The notes: generated by a model from the sequence alone, not told the origin. A stretch of DNA of 64,000 nucleotides from Paracoccus amoyensis (GCF_014490725.1 NZ_JACOQL010000002.1:372001-436000); one strand, 5' to 3'; positions 52,346 through 61,079 are shown, counted from the first letter of the stretch. Numbers and translations: made by a program.

Positions 52346-52526
52346 TCAGACATCATCATGTTTCAGTTGCCGCACCCGGATATGGCGCAATGCCTCGACC
52401 ATGAAGGCGGTCATCAGGCCGATTGCCGGTTTTGTTGAAGAAAGCCGCAAAGCTAAGGACCGACAGCCCGGACAGGAACACCGTGATCAGCATCATGATA
52501 CTGCCGATGGAAATCTGAAGCAGCAT
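52346..52526 (-). pseudogene. Remnant of a two-pore-type potassium-channel-like gene
   Basis: From ATG 52526, with GGGGGAAC before it, the frame gives MLLQISIGSIMMLITVFLSG LSVLSFAAF, a start typical of the small (about 150-residue) ion-channel proteins of Rhodobacteraceae. One base out of phase, the next stretch reads AIGLMTAFMVEALRHIRVRQ LKHDDV and stops at 52346; that resembles the C-terminal end of the same proteins. The span is 181 bases, not a multiple of three. The pore helix and selectivity filter are absent. It therefore looks like a deletion that joined the two ends out of frame. The family match is from memory. Confidence 0.5.
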
Positions 52527-52632
52527 TGTTCCCCCTTTTGGCCGTCTGTTTCCCCAGGATTGCGCTTGGTCGCGCCACTTACAATTGCCGCCCGACTTTA
52601 CTTTGCACATGGGCCAGCCTATCTGACGATGC

Positions 52633-53109
52633 ATGGCAAAAGCTGATGCAAACAAGAATTACAAGGTCATCGCCGAAAACCGGCGGGCGCGGTTCGATTA
52701 CTTCATCGAAAGCGATCTTGAGGTTGGCATCATCCTGACCGGGTCAGAGGTGAAATCACTGCGCACCGGCCAGTCGAACATCGCGGAAAGCTACGCCTCG
52801 GTCGAGAATGGCGAATTGTGGCTGATCAACGGCTATATCGCCGCTTTGACGAATGCCGGGGTCTTTGGCCATGATGAACGTCGCAAACGCAAGCTGCTGG
52901 TCAGCAAGCGCGAATTGTCACGCCTGTGGCAGGCAATCGGGCGCGAGGGGATGACCCTTGTCCCGCTGGTGATGTATTTCAATGATCGCGGGCTGGTAAA
53001 GCTGAAGATCGGCGTGGGCAAAGGCAAAAAGGTCGCTGACAAGCGCGAAACAAGTGCCAAACGTGACTGGGATCGTCAGAAGCAACGCCTGCTGAAGCAG
53101 GGCGGCTAG
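52633..53109 (+). CDS. smpB: SsrA-binding protein SmpB
   Basis: The 158-residue protein is a normal SmpB. It has [40 protein letters not shown] and [19 protein letters not shown], then [20 protein letters not shown] and a basic tail [11 protein letters not shown]. It carries tmRNA to stalled ribosomes for trans-translation. The tmRNA gene is not in the window. Its stop overlaps the end of the convergent DUF1304 gene by four bases. Confidence 0.96.
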   Translation: MAKADANKNYKVIAENRRARFDYFIESDLEVGIILTGSEVKSLRTGQSNIAESYASVENGELWLINGYIAALTNAGVFGHDERRKRKLLVSKRELSRLWQAIGREGMTLVPLVMYFNDRGLVKLKIGVGKGKKVADKRETSAKRDWDRQKQRLLKQGG

Positions 53110-53454
53110 GTCAGCGCCAGCAATAACAGCGCGATCAGTGCGGGCAGCGCCTGCACAAAGAAGATGCGCATCGACACCGTGGCCGCACCAAAGATACCAG
53201 CCACGGCAACGCATGTCAGGAAAAAGCTGATAAACCCGCGATCCCCCGACATGACACCGATCAGCAGCCCTGCGGCAAGAAAGCCGTTATACACCCTGAT
53301 TGGCGGCCATGACGTTGGTTGCCTTGGCAAATTCGGGCGTTGTGCCGAAAATTTCGCGGGTGCGCGGGCGTTCCCACAGCAACATTTCCAGCACCAGAAT
53401 CCACAGATGCAGAAGCGCGATCATCAACGCGATGGCCGAAACGACTTGGAACAT
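53106..53454 (-). pseudogene. DUF1304 membrane protein gene with a two-base frameshift
   Basis: From ATG 53454 the frame reads MFQVVSAIALMIALLHLWIL VLEMLLWERPRTREIFGT and AKATNVMAANQGV, then meets TAA near 53288. In a shifted frame the same gene continues VYNGFLAAGLLIGVMSGDRG F to LLLLALT and stops at 53106. NQG-YNGFLAAGL is the DUF1304 signature, here split exactly at the break. The span is 349 bases, two short of a 116-codon gene plus stop, so two bases are missing near 53295. Four membrane helices would result if repaired. Function of the family is unknown. It may be a real lesion or a sequence error. Confidence 0.75.
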
Positions 53455-53587
53455 GCGTCACCCGTTTACCCAAGATGCCGAAAAAGCATAACAATTGCGG
53501 GGCAACGCACAAGGCGGCATTGCAGCGCGGTGCCGTGCCGGTTAAATCGACTGCGAGCCGATCCCGGGGTCAACAAAGGGGATGCCC

Positions 53588-54441
53588 ATGCAGGACGATC
53601 CGAAAACGCTGGTCTCGACCGACTGGCTTGCCGCGCATCTGAACGATCCCGATCTGCGGATCATTGATGCAAGCTGGCACATGCCCGCGTCGGGGCGTGA
53701 TGCAAAGGCGGAATATGACGCCGCCCATATCCCCAATGCGCGCTTCTTTGACATCGACGCGATTTCCGACAAGCGCAGCGAGTTGCCGCATATGGCGCCT
53801 CCGGTGGAAATGTTCATCAGCCGGATGCGGGCAATGGGCATTGGCGACGGGCACCAGATCGTCATCTTGACAATTCCGATCTGCACAGCGCCGCCCGCGT
53901 CTGGTGGACATTCCGCCTGATGGGCAAGACGGATGTTGCCGTGCTGGATGGCGGCCTTGCCAAATGGCAGGCCGAGGGCCGCCCGGTCGAAGACATGTCC
54001 CCGATCATGCGCGACCGCCACATCACCGTGCAGCGTCAGGCCGGTCTGGTTCGCGATGTGACGCAGGTGGCCGCGGCATCCAAGTTGGGCGATTACGCGA
54101 TCGTCGACGCCCGCGCGTCCGAACGGTTTCGCGGTGACGCGGCTGAACCACGCCCCGGCCTGCGTTCCGGTCATATTCCGGGGGCACGGAACCTGCCCTT
54201 TGGCCGGTTATATAATGGCGATGGCACGATGAAAGACCCAGATGCGATCCGCGCCGAATTCGAAGCCGCCGGCATCGACCTGTCCAAACCCGCGATCACG
54301 ACATGCGGCAGCGGCGTGACCGCCGCGATCCTGTCGCTGGCGTTGGAACGGCTCGGCCATCGCAATCATTCCCTGTATGACGGAAGCTGGACCGAATGGG
54401 GCAGCTTTCCCGACCTGCCCATCGCAACCGGAGACGCGTAA
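53588..54441 (+). pseudogene. sseA: 3-mercaptopyruvate sulfurtransferase gene with a one-base frameshift
   Basis: From ATG 53588 (after AAAGGGG) the first rhodanese domain reads TLVSTDWLAAHLNDPDLRII DAS to MRAMGIGDGHQIVI, then goes out of phase and stops at 53920. The correct frame resumes as DNSDLHSAARVWWTFRLMGK TDVAVLDGG. It continues through the second domain with the active-site Cys in ITTCGSGVTAAILSLALERL GHR to 54441. Inserting one base near 53868 (making VIYDNSDLHS) restores 284 residues, the normal length. An intact enzyme would move sulfur from mercaptopyruvate to thiols or cyanide. As given, only the second domain could be made. Confidence 0.85.
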
Positions 54442-54442
54442 G

Positions 54443-55624
54443 ATGCTGTCCAACCTGAAACCGCAAGCCCCCGACAAGATCCTGATGCTGATCGAGGAGT
54501 TCAAGGCCGATACCCGTCAGGGCAAGATCGACCTTGGCGTTGGCGTCTATAAAGACCCGAACGGCGTCACCCCTGTCATGCGCGCGGTGAAAGAGGCCGA
54601 GAAGCGGATTTGGGAAACCCAGACCACCAAGGCCTATACCGGACTGGCGGGCGAGGCAGATTACCGCAACGCACTGGCCGCGATGGTGCTGAAGGATGTG
54701 CCTGCGGATCGTCTGGCCTCGGTCGCGTCCGTCGGGGGCACCGGCGCGATCCGGCAGGCGCTGGAACTGGCGCGTCTGGCGAACCCGGATGTGACGGTCC
54801 ATGTGTCGGACCCGACCTGGCCGAACCACCTGTCGATCATGAAATTCATGGGCCTGCCCTATGTCGAATACCGCTATTTCGACAATGAAACGCGGGGCGT
54901 CGATTTCGAGGGCATGAAGGCCGACATCGCCAAGGCAGGCAAGGGCGACATCGTCTTGCTGCATGGCTGCTGTCATAACCCGACCGGTGCAAACCTGACG
55001 CTGGATCAATGGCTGGAAATCGTCGCGATCCTTGAAAAATCCGGGGCGGTGCCGCTGATCGACCTGGCCTATCAGGGCTTTGGCGACGGTCTGGATGCCG
55101 ATGCAGAAGCCACCCGTCTGGTCGCGAAAAGCCTGCCAGAGGTTCTGATTGCCGCCTCTTGCAGCAAGAACTTCGGCATTTACCGCGAACGCACCGGCAT
55201 CCTGATTGCGCTGGCGGAAAACCCGGCCGCTCGCGATCTGGCCCAAGGGTCGATGGCCTATCTGAACCGGCAGAGCTTCTCGTTCCCGCCCGATCACGGT
55301 GCGCGTATCGTCAGCACCATTCTGGGCGATGACGCTCTGCGTGCCGACTGGGCGGCCGAGCTGGAGGATGTGCGCAACACCATGCTGGGCCTGCGCGCCC
55401 AATTGGCGTCCGAGTTGCGCAACCTGACCGGCAGCGACCGTTTTGACTTTATCAACCGACATCGTGGCATGTTCTCTCGCCTTGGGGCGACGCCCGCGCA
55501 GGTGCAGAAACTGAAAGATGACAGCGCGATTTATATGGTCGGAGATTCGCGCCTGAACATCGCCGGTCTGAACGCCGACACGGTGCCGGTTCTGGCCCGT
55601 GCGATCATCGACGCCGGCATCTGA
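54443..55624 (+). CDS. Aromatic amino acid aminotransferase (class I)
   Basis: The 393-residue PLP enzyme has the aspartate/aromatic aminotransferase layout: GKIDLGVGVYKDPNGVTPVM RAVKEAE, VSDPTWPNHLSIMKFMGL, and LLHGCCHNPTGANLTLDQW. LIDLAYQGFGDGLDADAEA and the PLP Lys in ASCSKNFGIYRERTG (near residue 241) follow. It transaminates Tyr/Phe/Asp. ATG 54443 is one base after the sseA stop, so it depends on the same transcript. A terminator follows. Confidence 0.93.
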   Translation: MLSNLKPQAPDKILMLIEEFKADTRQGKIDLGVGVYKDPNGVTPVMRAVKEAEKRIWETQTTKAYTGLAGEADYRNALAAMVLKDVPADRLASVASVGGTGAIRQALELARLANPDVTVHVSDPTWPNHLSIMKFMGLPYVEYRYFDNETRGVDFEGMKADIAKAGKGDIVLLHGCCHNPTGANLTLDQWLEIVAILEKSGAVPLIDLAYQGFGDGLDADAEATRLVAKSLPEVLIAASCSKNFGIYRERTGILIALAENPAARDLAQGSMAYLNRQSFSFPPDHGARIVSTILGDDALRADWAAELEDVRNTMLGLRAQLASELRNLTGSDRFDFINRHRGMFSRLGATPAQVQKLKDDSAIYMVGDSRLNIAGLNADTVPVLARAIIDAGI

Positions 55625-55642
55625 TCCGCGACGGATATGACG

Positions 55643-55674
55643 AAAAGGGCGGCGCCGATGGCGTCGCCTTTTTT
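55643..55674 (+). terminator. Terminator of the aminotransferase gene
   Basis: A GC-rich stem with a GAT loop (55647-55668, GGGCGGCGCC against GGCGTCGCC with one bulge and one G-T pair) is followed by a run of six T. Confidence 0.8.
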
Positions 55675-55722
55675 GTTGCAAGCGGCATCCGGCGCCCGAT
55701 CATGGCATCGAAGGCTTGCCAA

Positions 55723-56223
55723 TCAGTAGGCGTGCAATCCGTCGAAATCGGCCTTGCCGATCGCCATGCCGCCGTGGCGCAGGCCCGCATACGCCATGCT
55801 TGTGTGAAACATCATATTCGGCAGAGCGAAACGGATGGCGTAATCGACGGCCTCTTGGGTCAGCACCGCCTGACCCGCATGATGCGTGACCGGAAACACC
55901 ATGTCTGTTCCGCGTATCGGGCGGATCAGATCGGCGATTTGTGCTTTATAGCCTAGCAATGTGTGGCAATCACGCTGCTTGGGAATGTCAGGCGCGATCT
56001 GACCTGTCGGCGGGCACATCGTTCGCGCGGCAAAGCGGATCGCAATGGCGAATTGCAATGCCGTGTCGAACATATCCGGGGCAAGCCGGATGGCCAGCAG
56101 GTCTGCGGCATCGTCCCGTGTGACGAGCTTTTGCAGGATCGCCCCGATCTGGTCGAGGTAGTGCAGAACCGTGGCAGGAACAGCTTCCGGCACAGGGTCG
56201 AACGATTCAGCGGGCAGCGCCAA
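55723..56223 (-). CDS. DUF1993 family protein
   Basis: The product (166 residues from TTG 56223) has the DUF1993 core: ATVLHYLDQIGAILQKLV, ADLLAIRLAPDMFDTALQFA, and YAIRFALPNMMFHTSMAYAG LRHGGMAIGKADFDGL. Family members are all-helical and resemble DinB-like proteins; no function is known. The start is unclear: TTG 56223 lies next to the upstream stop, while GTG 56193 would give 156 residues. It is in a minus-strand run behind the coiled-coil gene and the OmpA gene. Confidence 0.75.
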   Translation of the reverse strand: MALPAESFDPVPEAVPATVLHYLDQIGAILQKLVTRDDAADLLAIRLAPDMFDTALQFAIAIRFAARTMCPPTGQIAPDIPKQRDCHTLLGYKAQIADLIRPIRGTDMVFPVTHHAGQAVLTQEAVDYAIRFALPNMMFHTSMAYAGLRHGGMAIGKADFDGLHAY

Positions 56224-56224
56224 A

Positions 56225-56554
56225 TCAGCGCCGCGCCAGCTTGCGTTCGATGTAACTGCGCAGTTCCTCGACCTCGGTGCGGCTTTCGCGCAGGCCGTCC
56301 ATCGCAGCCGCAAGTTCCGATTCCGCGCCGCGTAGCTTGCTGCGCATCTCGCCTTCACGCTCTTCCAGAAGGGATACGGCGGCGTCGCGGGCTTCTTCGG
56401 CGTCGTGCAGTTGCTGCGCCATGTGATCCAGTTCCGACATATCGGCGCGGGTTGACCGGAACAGGCGATGGACCAGCCAACTGGCGAACCAGCCCAGAAT
56501 AAAGGCGGCGAACAGGATGATCGCGGTGACGGTGATGAATTCGGTGCGGTTCAT
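56225..56554 (-). CDS. Small membrane-anchored coiled-coil protein
   Basis: The 109-residue product has one N-terminal membrane helix (about residues 7-30, ITVTAIILFAAFILGWFASW LV). A long charged heptad-like helix follows (about residues 42-105, EEARDAAVSLLEEREGEMRS to RSYIERKLARR). I do not recognise a family. The topology suggests an inner-membrane protein with a cytoplasmic coiled coil. It lies ten bases after the large OmpA gene stop and just before the DUF1993 gene, so the three may be one transcript. Confidence 0.7.
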   Translation of the reverse strand: MNRTEFITVTAIILFAAFILGWFASWLVHRLFRSTRADMSELDHMAQQLHDAEEARDAAVSLLEEREGEMRSKLRGAESELAAAMDGLRESRTEVEELRSYIERKLARR

Positions 56555-56564
56555 GTGTCAGCCC

Positions 56565-58844
56565 TTATTCACTTGCTGCTTCTTCTGCCACTTCATCCGG
56601 GCGCGGAGAAGGGCGCGGCGTATTTTCATCCGGGGTCTGAACCGGAAGGATGATATTCTCTTCCCGTTGCTGCGGGGACAGAAATTCTTCGCTGGCACCC
56701 ACGGTTGCGGGCGCAAAGGGGCTGGTGCCTGCGGTTGGTATGGGGGGGCCAAAGAATTCCGTCTCGGGCTGAGATACCTGTGCCGCAGATGGCGCGATCA
56801 GCGTGCGGATCATCGTGGCGGCAGCCGTCAGATTGATCGGACCTTCCATATTCTCACCCGCAAAGATCGGACCAAGGGTGATCGAGGCCATGCTTTCGGC
56901 CAGGATATCTTCATCCGTGAGGGGGGCAGGTTCCTCATCATGACTGTGATCGGCGTCCTCTGCAGACGGTTCGGCCGTCGTGCCCTGCAATGTGACCGGC
57001 GGGGGCAGCGTTTCCGTCCGAACGGGGCGTTCGGACATCAGCCGGAATTCGATGCGGCGGTTTTCTTCGCGACCCGCTTCGGTTTCATTGCTGGCGATGG
57101 GCTGGCTTTCGCCAAACCCGCGCGAGGTCATGTTGGCAGTGTCGATGCCTGCTTCCCGCATGACGCGCACCAACGCTTGCGCACGACCACGCGACAGATC
57201 GGCGTTGAACCCTTCCGAGCCTTGCGAATCCGTGTGGCCGCCCGCCTCGATCTGATAGTCGCGACATTCCTTCATCACATCCGCCAACCGCTCCAGCGTG
57301 GGGGCGGGATCGCCCGCGATGGACGATTTGTTCGGTTCAAACCCGATTTCGGCTTCGGACATGATGATGTTCAGCTGCCGCACGCATTCATTGCCATCGG
57401 GCAGGTTCAGCGCGGGATCCAGCAGCCGGTCATAGCGCACCGACAGTTCAAATGGCACGCCGGGGCCCAGACGATCGGCAAGTTGTGCGGCTGCCGCCTC
57501 GGTCGCTTCGGGGTTGCCTGATGTGCCCGACAGCGCGATCAGATCGGGCGTGACCTGCACGCTGCCGTAATCCAGGGTATCCAGCGCCTCGATCGCGGCC
57601 AGCACGCGAACCGTCCACCCCGAGGGCACCGCATCATCGTCAAGCAGATTGCTTTGCACTTCGGAAAAGCGGGATCGGGCAAGGCTGTCGACCGCTTCGT
57701 GCATGCGAGAGTTGGTGATACGGCCGCGCATGGACAGCTTTTGTTTTTCATCCAGCGTCGCGGTAAATTCCGCCGGGCCTTGCTCCTGATCTTCTGTGGA
57801 TTTTTCCTGTTCGGCCCGCAGCGAAAAGACATCGGGCAGTGCCTGTTCCAACTTGCTGGTGGCGGCGTCATAGACCGTTTTTTCGATATTGGCCGGCACC
57901 ACCAGCGCGACATCCGCGTCTGACAGGGTCACAGTGCCTGCGCCAAGCTGTTTGACAGCAGCAATCGCGGCCACGGCGGCATCGGCCCATTGCGGCGACG
58001 GCGCGCCAAGTCCCAGGGTGCAGCCGGGAATACCATCGACGCCCGCATCGACGGCGGCTTCGACAATCCGGTCACGCCCCTCTTCGTTATCGGCTGAACA
58101 GGCGTCAAAGCGCGGCCCATCCTTGTCGATCAGAAAGCGCAGCATGAAAGGAGAGATCACCGGCCGAGGGGCAGAAATCTCGGTCTGCAGTTTGACGCCG
58201 TCTGGCACCGCCTGGTTCAACGATGTTTCAAGCCGCCCCTTTTCCTCGCGGCTGTCCGTAATGGCTGATACATGCACCGTGCCCGCCTCGATTGAAATCT
58301 TGGCACGCGGCGCCAGTTGTGCCGCACGCAGGCCGAACTGCACGCTTTTATCCCACCCTTCGGACGGTTTCTGATCCGAGACTTCCAGAAGATCCGTGAT
58401 CTGTGGCGCAGCGGTTTCATCGCGCAAAGTGCGGATCAGTGCGGCGCGATTGCTGGAACTGGGGATCAACCCGATCACCGAAATCCCGTCATCGTTTCGC
58501 AGCAATTCGATCTTCAATGGCGGCGGTGCCAGTGCTGCGACGGCAGCCACGGTCATGTCGTCGATGATGCGGCTGGAATCGACCGCCGTGGACGCCGCGG
58601 ACATCGCCCGGAAACGGTCGACCTCGGTCGGGGCGGTGCCGGACAGATGGACCTGCAATCCGTCGGTGGTGACGGTGACCCATTCCTTGCCATCCAGCAT
58701 CAGGGCGCGTTGCACATTGCCAAGCGAGCGTTTCTCGATGAACTCTGCCGCCGAATGCGCCCCCCACCAGCACAATCCACCCGCGGTCGTCAGGACCAGC
58801 ACGGTGACAAGTGAAGCGGTAAGCCTGCGGCGGGATGAGGGCAT
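56565..58844 (-). CDS. OmpA-family protein with BON-like repeats
   Basis: The 759-residue protein has an N-terminal membrane anchor (about residues 9-28). Repeated BON-like beta-alpha units follow (for example VTVTTDGLQVHLSGTAPTEV DRFRAM, and IEAGTVHVSAITDSREEKGR). A C-terminal OmpA domain near residues 500-610 contains IEAGGHTDSQGSEGFNADLS RGRAQALVRVM and SRGFGESQPIASNETEAGRE ENRRIEFRL. After it comes a 130-residue Pro/Glu/Thr-rich tail. OmpA domains bind peptidoglycan, so it likely links the inner membrane to the wall. An in-frame domain tail after OmpA is unusual. Two small genes follow it closely. Confidence 0.85.
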   Translation of the reverse strand: MPSSRRRLTASLVTVLVLTTAGGLCWWGAHSAAEFIEKRSLGNVQRALMLDGKEWVTVTTDGLQVHLSGTAPTEVDRFRAMSAASTAVDSSRIIDDMTVAAVAALAPPPLKIELLRNDDGISVIGLIPSSSNRAALIRTLRDETAAPQITDLLEVSDQKPSEGWDKSVQFGLRAAQLAPRAKISIEAGTVHVSAITDSREEKGRLETSLNQAVPDGVKLQTEISAPRPVISPFMLRFLIDKDGPRFDACSADNEEGRDRIVEAAVDAGVDGIPGCTLGLGAPSPQWADAAVAAIAAVKQLGAGTVTLSDADVALVVPANIEKTVYDAATSKLEQALPDVFSLRAEQEKSTEDQEQGPAEFTATLDEKQKLSMRGRITNSRMHEAVDSLARSRFSEVQSNLLDDDAVPSGWTVRVLAAIEALDTLDYGSVQVTPDLIALSGTSGNPEATEAAAAQLADRLGPGVPFELSVRYDRLLDPALNLPDGNECVRQLNIIMSEAEIGFEPNKSSIAGDPAPTLERLADVMKECRDYQIEAGGHTDSQGSEGFNADLSRGRAQALVRVMREAGIDTANMTSRGFGESQPIASNETEAGREENRRIEFRLMSERPVRTETLPPPVTLQGTTAEPSAEDADHSHDEEPAPLTDEDILAESMASITLGPIFAGENMEGPINLTAAATMIRTLIAPSAAQVSQPETEFFGPPIPTAGTSPFAPATVGASEEFLSPQQREENIILPVQTPDENTPRPSPRPDEVAEEAASE

Positions 58845-58906
58845 CAGAATGTGTCTTTGGTTGTTTCCAAGTGCTTTGGTCTATCCATGCATTGCCAAAG
58901 GCGCAA

Positions 58907-59845
58907 TCACACCAGTCCTGCGATGGCAAGAAACAGTGCAAGGATCAGCCCGGCATCGCGATTGGATCGAAACAGGCGAAGTCCTATAGGGCTTTGATAT
59001 GGTTTGAAAATGCTTAGCTGCCAGGCAAGATGGCCAGCGAAGGCCGCCAGTCCGATATAGGCTATCAACAGATTGCGACCCGTCAGCAGGATCGCGATTG
59101 CCAGCAGGCTGACCGACAGGATCGCAAATCCGCGCAGAATCTTGGGGCTGTTGTCGCCGAACAGGCGGGCGGTGGATTTCACCCCGATCAGGGCGTCATC
59201 CTCGATATCCTGATGGGCGTAGATGGTGTCGTAAAAGATCGTCCATGCAATGCCGCCCAGCCATGCGACCGCAGGCGACAGGTCAACCCGCCCCATATGC
59301 GCCGCATAGGCCAGCATGACGCCCCAGTTGAACGCAAAGCCCAGAAACAGCTGCGGCCACCATGTGAAACGCTTGGCAAAGGGATAGATCGCCACCAGCA
59401 CCAGCGACAGCACCCCCATCCAGATGGCAGCCGGGCCCAGCGTCAGCAGGATCAGAAACCCCACCAGACATTGCGCCACCAGCCACAGATAAGCGCCGCG
59501 CAACGTGACCTGTCCAGACGGCAGGGGGCGCGATTTCGTCCGCGCCACCTGCGCGTCGATATCGCGGTCGCTGATGTCGTTCCATGTGCAACCCGCGCCA
59601 CGCATGACCAGGGCACCGATACCGCAGGCAATCGCGATCCACAGGTCAAACCAATGCGGCGCGTCATACATCATCGCCAGCCCGATACCCCACCAGCAGG
59701 GCAGCAACAGCAGCCACGTCCCGATGGGCCGGTCTGCGCGGCTAAGCCGCAGATAGGGTCGCCAGTGCGGCGGGGCATAACGGTCGACCCAGTTTCCTGC
59801 CGGTGCGTCGATGACGGCATCTGGCCTTTCGGTCTGGCTTTGCAT
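58907..59845 (-). CDS. ubiA: 4-hydroxybenzoate octaprenyltransferase
   Basis: The 312-residue membrane prenyltransferase makes 3-octaprenyl-4-hydroxybenzoate for ubiquinone. The first Asp-rich motif is in GAGCTWNDISDRDIDAQVAR TKSRPL near residue 85, and the second in FYDTIYAHQDIEDDALIGVK ST near 205. About eight membrane helices surround them. The frame is open to 59881, with ATGs at 59881, 59860 and 59845; I use 59845 as it keeps the gene clear of rsmE. It is divergent from rsmE with 13 bases between starts. Confidence 0.93.
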   Translation of the reverse strand: MQSQTERPDAVIDAPAGNWVDRYAPPHWRPYLRLSRADRPIGTWLLLLPCWWGIGLAMMYDAPHWFDLWIAIACGIGALVMRGAGCTWNDISDRDIDAQVARTKSRPLPSGQVTLRGAYLWLVAQCLVGFLILLTLGPAAIWMGVLSLVLVAIYPFAKRFTWWPQLFLGFAFNWGVMLAYAAHMGRVDLSPAVAWLGGIAWTIFYDTIYAHQDIEDDALIGVKSTARLFGDNSPKILRGFAILSVSLLAIAILLTGRNLLIAYIGLAAFAGHLAWQLSIFKPYQSPIGLRLFRSNRDAGLILALFLAIAGLV

Positions 59846-59858
59846 AGCGTCTGGCCTC

Positions 59859-60578
59859 ATGGCTAAGATCAGATTGTTCATAGAGCACCCCTTGGTCCCG
59901 GGACAAGCAGTTCCGCTGGACGCGGCGCAGGCGCATTACCTGTCCGGTGTCATGCGGCAGCGGGCCGGGGATCAGGTGACGGTTTTCAACGGGCGCGATG
60001 GCGAATGGCTGGCCTCGATTGCGCAGGCGGGCAAACGGGGCGGGGGGCTGGACCTGATCCGGCAGACCGGTGATCAGCGCGATCCACCCGATCTGTGGAT
60101 GATCTTTGCACCGATCAAAAAGGCCCGCACCGATTTCATCGTCGAAAAGGCGGCCGAAATGGGTGCAGCCCGCATCCTGCCGGTGCAGACCGATTTCACC
60201 AACTCGGAACGCATCCGGCAGGATCGCCTGCAAGCCCACGCGATCGAGGCGGCGGAACAATGCGGCGGCACCTATGTCCCGGCGGTCGATGATCTGGTGG
60301 CGCTGTCCAAATTGCTGGACGGATGGGATCCGGCCCGTCGCATCCTTTGGGCGGATGAGGTTCTGGCCGGTCCGGCCGAAACTTTGGCAGGCTTGCCCGC
60401 CGGTCCCTGGGCCATCCTGATCGGCCCGGAAGGCGGCTTTTCGGACGCCGAGCGTAAGCGGCTGTCGTCTTTGCCCTATGTCACGCGCATCAGCCTTGGG
60501 CCGCGCATCCTGCGTGCCGATACGGCTGCGGTCGCGGCGCTGGCCCTGTGGCAATCGGCCTTGGGGGATTGGCGCTAG
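59859..60578 (+). CDS. rsmE: 16S rRNA (uracil(1498)-N(3))-methyltransferase
   Basis: The 239-residue SPOUT methyltransferase methylates U1498 of 16S rRNA. It has a PUA-like N-terminus (AKIRLFIEHPLVPGQAVPLD AAQAHYLSGVMRQRAGD) and the knotted SPOUT C-terminus with WAILIGPEGGFSDAERKRLS and ISLGPRILRADTAAVAALAL WQ. ATG 59859 gives the family N-terminus. An upstream in-frame ATG at 59811 falls inside ubiA and is rejected. It faces ubiA across a 13-base gap, so the two promoters must overlap the opposite genes. Confidence 0.95.
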   Translation: MAKIRLFIEHPLVPGQAVPLDAAQAHYLSGVMRQRAGDQVTVFNGRDGEWLASIAQAGKRGGGLDLIRQTGDQRDPPDLWMIFAPIKKARTDFIVEKAAEMGAARILPVQTDFTNSERIRQDRLQAHAIEAAEQCGGTYVPAVDDLVALSKLLDGWDPARRILWADEVLAGPAETLAGLPAGPWAILIGPEGGFSDAERKRLSSLPYVTRISLGPRILRADTAAVAALALWQSALGDWR

Positions 60579-60670
60579 GCTGGGCGGGGATGCCAAGAAT
60601 TACAGAATCGCGAATCAGTCGATCAGGTAAAGATCCCGACGAATTCGCAGGCAAATTAGCCTTATTTATG

Positions 60671-60732
60671 TTTACGCGCGCGTAAATCAGGCATCTGGAC
60701 AGCTTCGTTGCATTTAAGTCACGTAAATCAGG
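60671..60732. promoter_or_regulatory. Sixteen-base palindrome and direct repeat upstream of the DUF1127 gene
   Basis: TTTACGCGCGCGTAAA (60671-60686) is a perfect palindrome. CGTAAATCAGG occurs at 60681-60691 and again at 60722-60732, 41 bases (about four helical turns) apart. They lie 130-190 bases before the DUF1127 start in a 281-base gap that otherwise holds nothing I can name. This looks like a regulator binding region. Confidence 0.5.
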
Positions 60733-60859
60733 TCCATGCTTGCAGCACGCGCATATCGGGCATGAACGCCGAATAGCTACTCTTGGCGCGATGCCCAAAT
60801 TATATCGCTGGCATGATGAAGTTGCCCAATGGGTGGGCAAGACGAAAACAGGTGATGTC

Positions 60860-61054
60860 ATGTCGACGATTGAAATGAACAGCAGTGCAACTGTTGGTGG
60901 TGTTGGCAATGTCTTCGCGAAACTGTTCTCGGTCCTGTCCGGGTGGAACGACACCCGCGTGACGCGCCGTGAACTGAGCCGCCTGTCGGATCGTGAGCTG
61001 GACGATATCGGTCTGTGCCGCGGCGACATCGAGCGGATTGCGCGCGGCTTCTAA
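60860..61054 (+). CDS. DUF1127 small protein
   Basis: The 64-residue product ends with the DUF1127 motif TRRELSRLSDRELDDIGLCR GDIERIARGF, a short Arg-rich helix pair. In Rhodobacter and Agrobacterium such proteins bind RNA and affect growth and stress responses. ATG 60860 follows ACAGGTGATG. The frame is open 40 codons upstream with no ribosome binding site, so I do not use that. A strong terminator follows and an unusual palindrome lies upstream. Confidence 0.88.
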   Translation: MSTIEMNSSATVGGVGNVFAKLFSVLSGWNDTRVTRRELSRLSDRELDDIGLCRGDIERIARGF

Positions 61055-61079
61055 GCCATAGCCATCCCTGCATGGAACG

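Noticed and set aside
54296..55681. A 461-codon minus-strand frame across the aminotransferase gene
   Set aside because: It is a shadow of a conserved gene with no recognisable domain and no ribosome binding site.
60740..60859. Forty-codon N-terminal extension of the DUF1127 protein
   Set aside because: It has no ribosome binding site and no family similarity; ATG 60860 gives the usual length.
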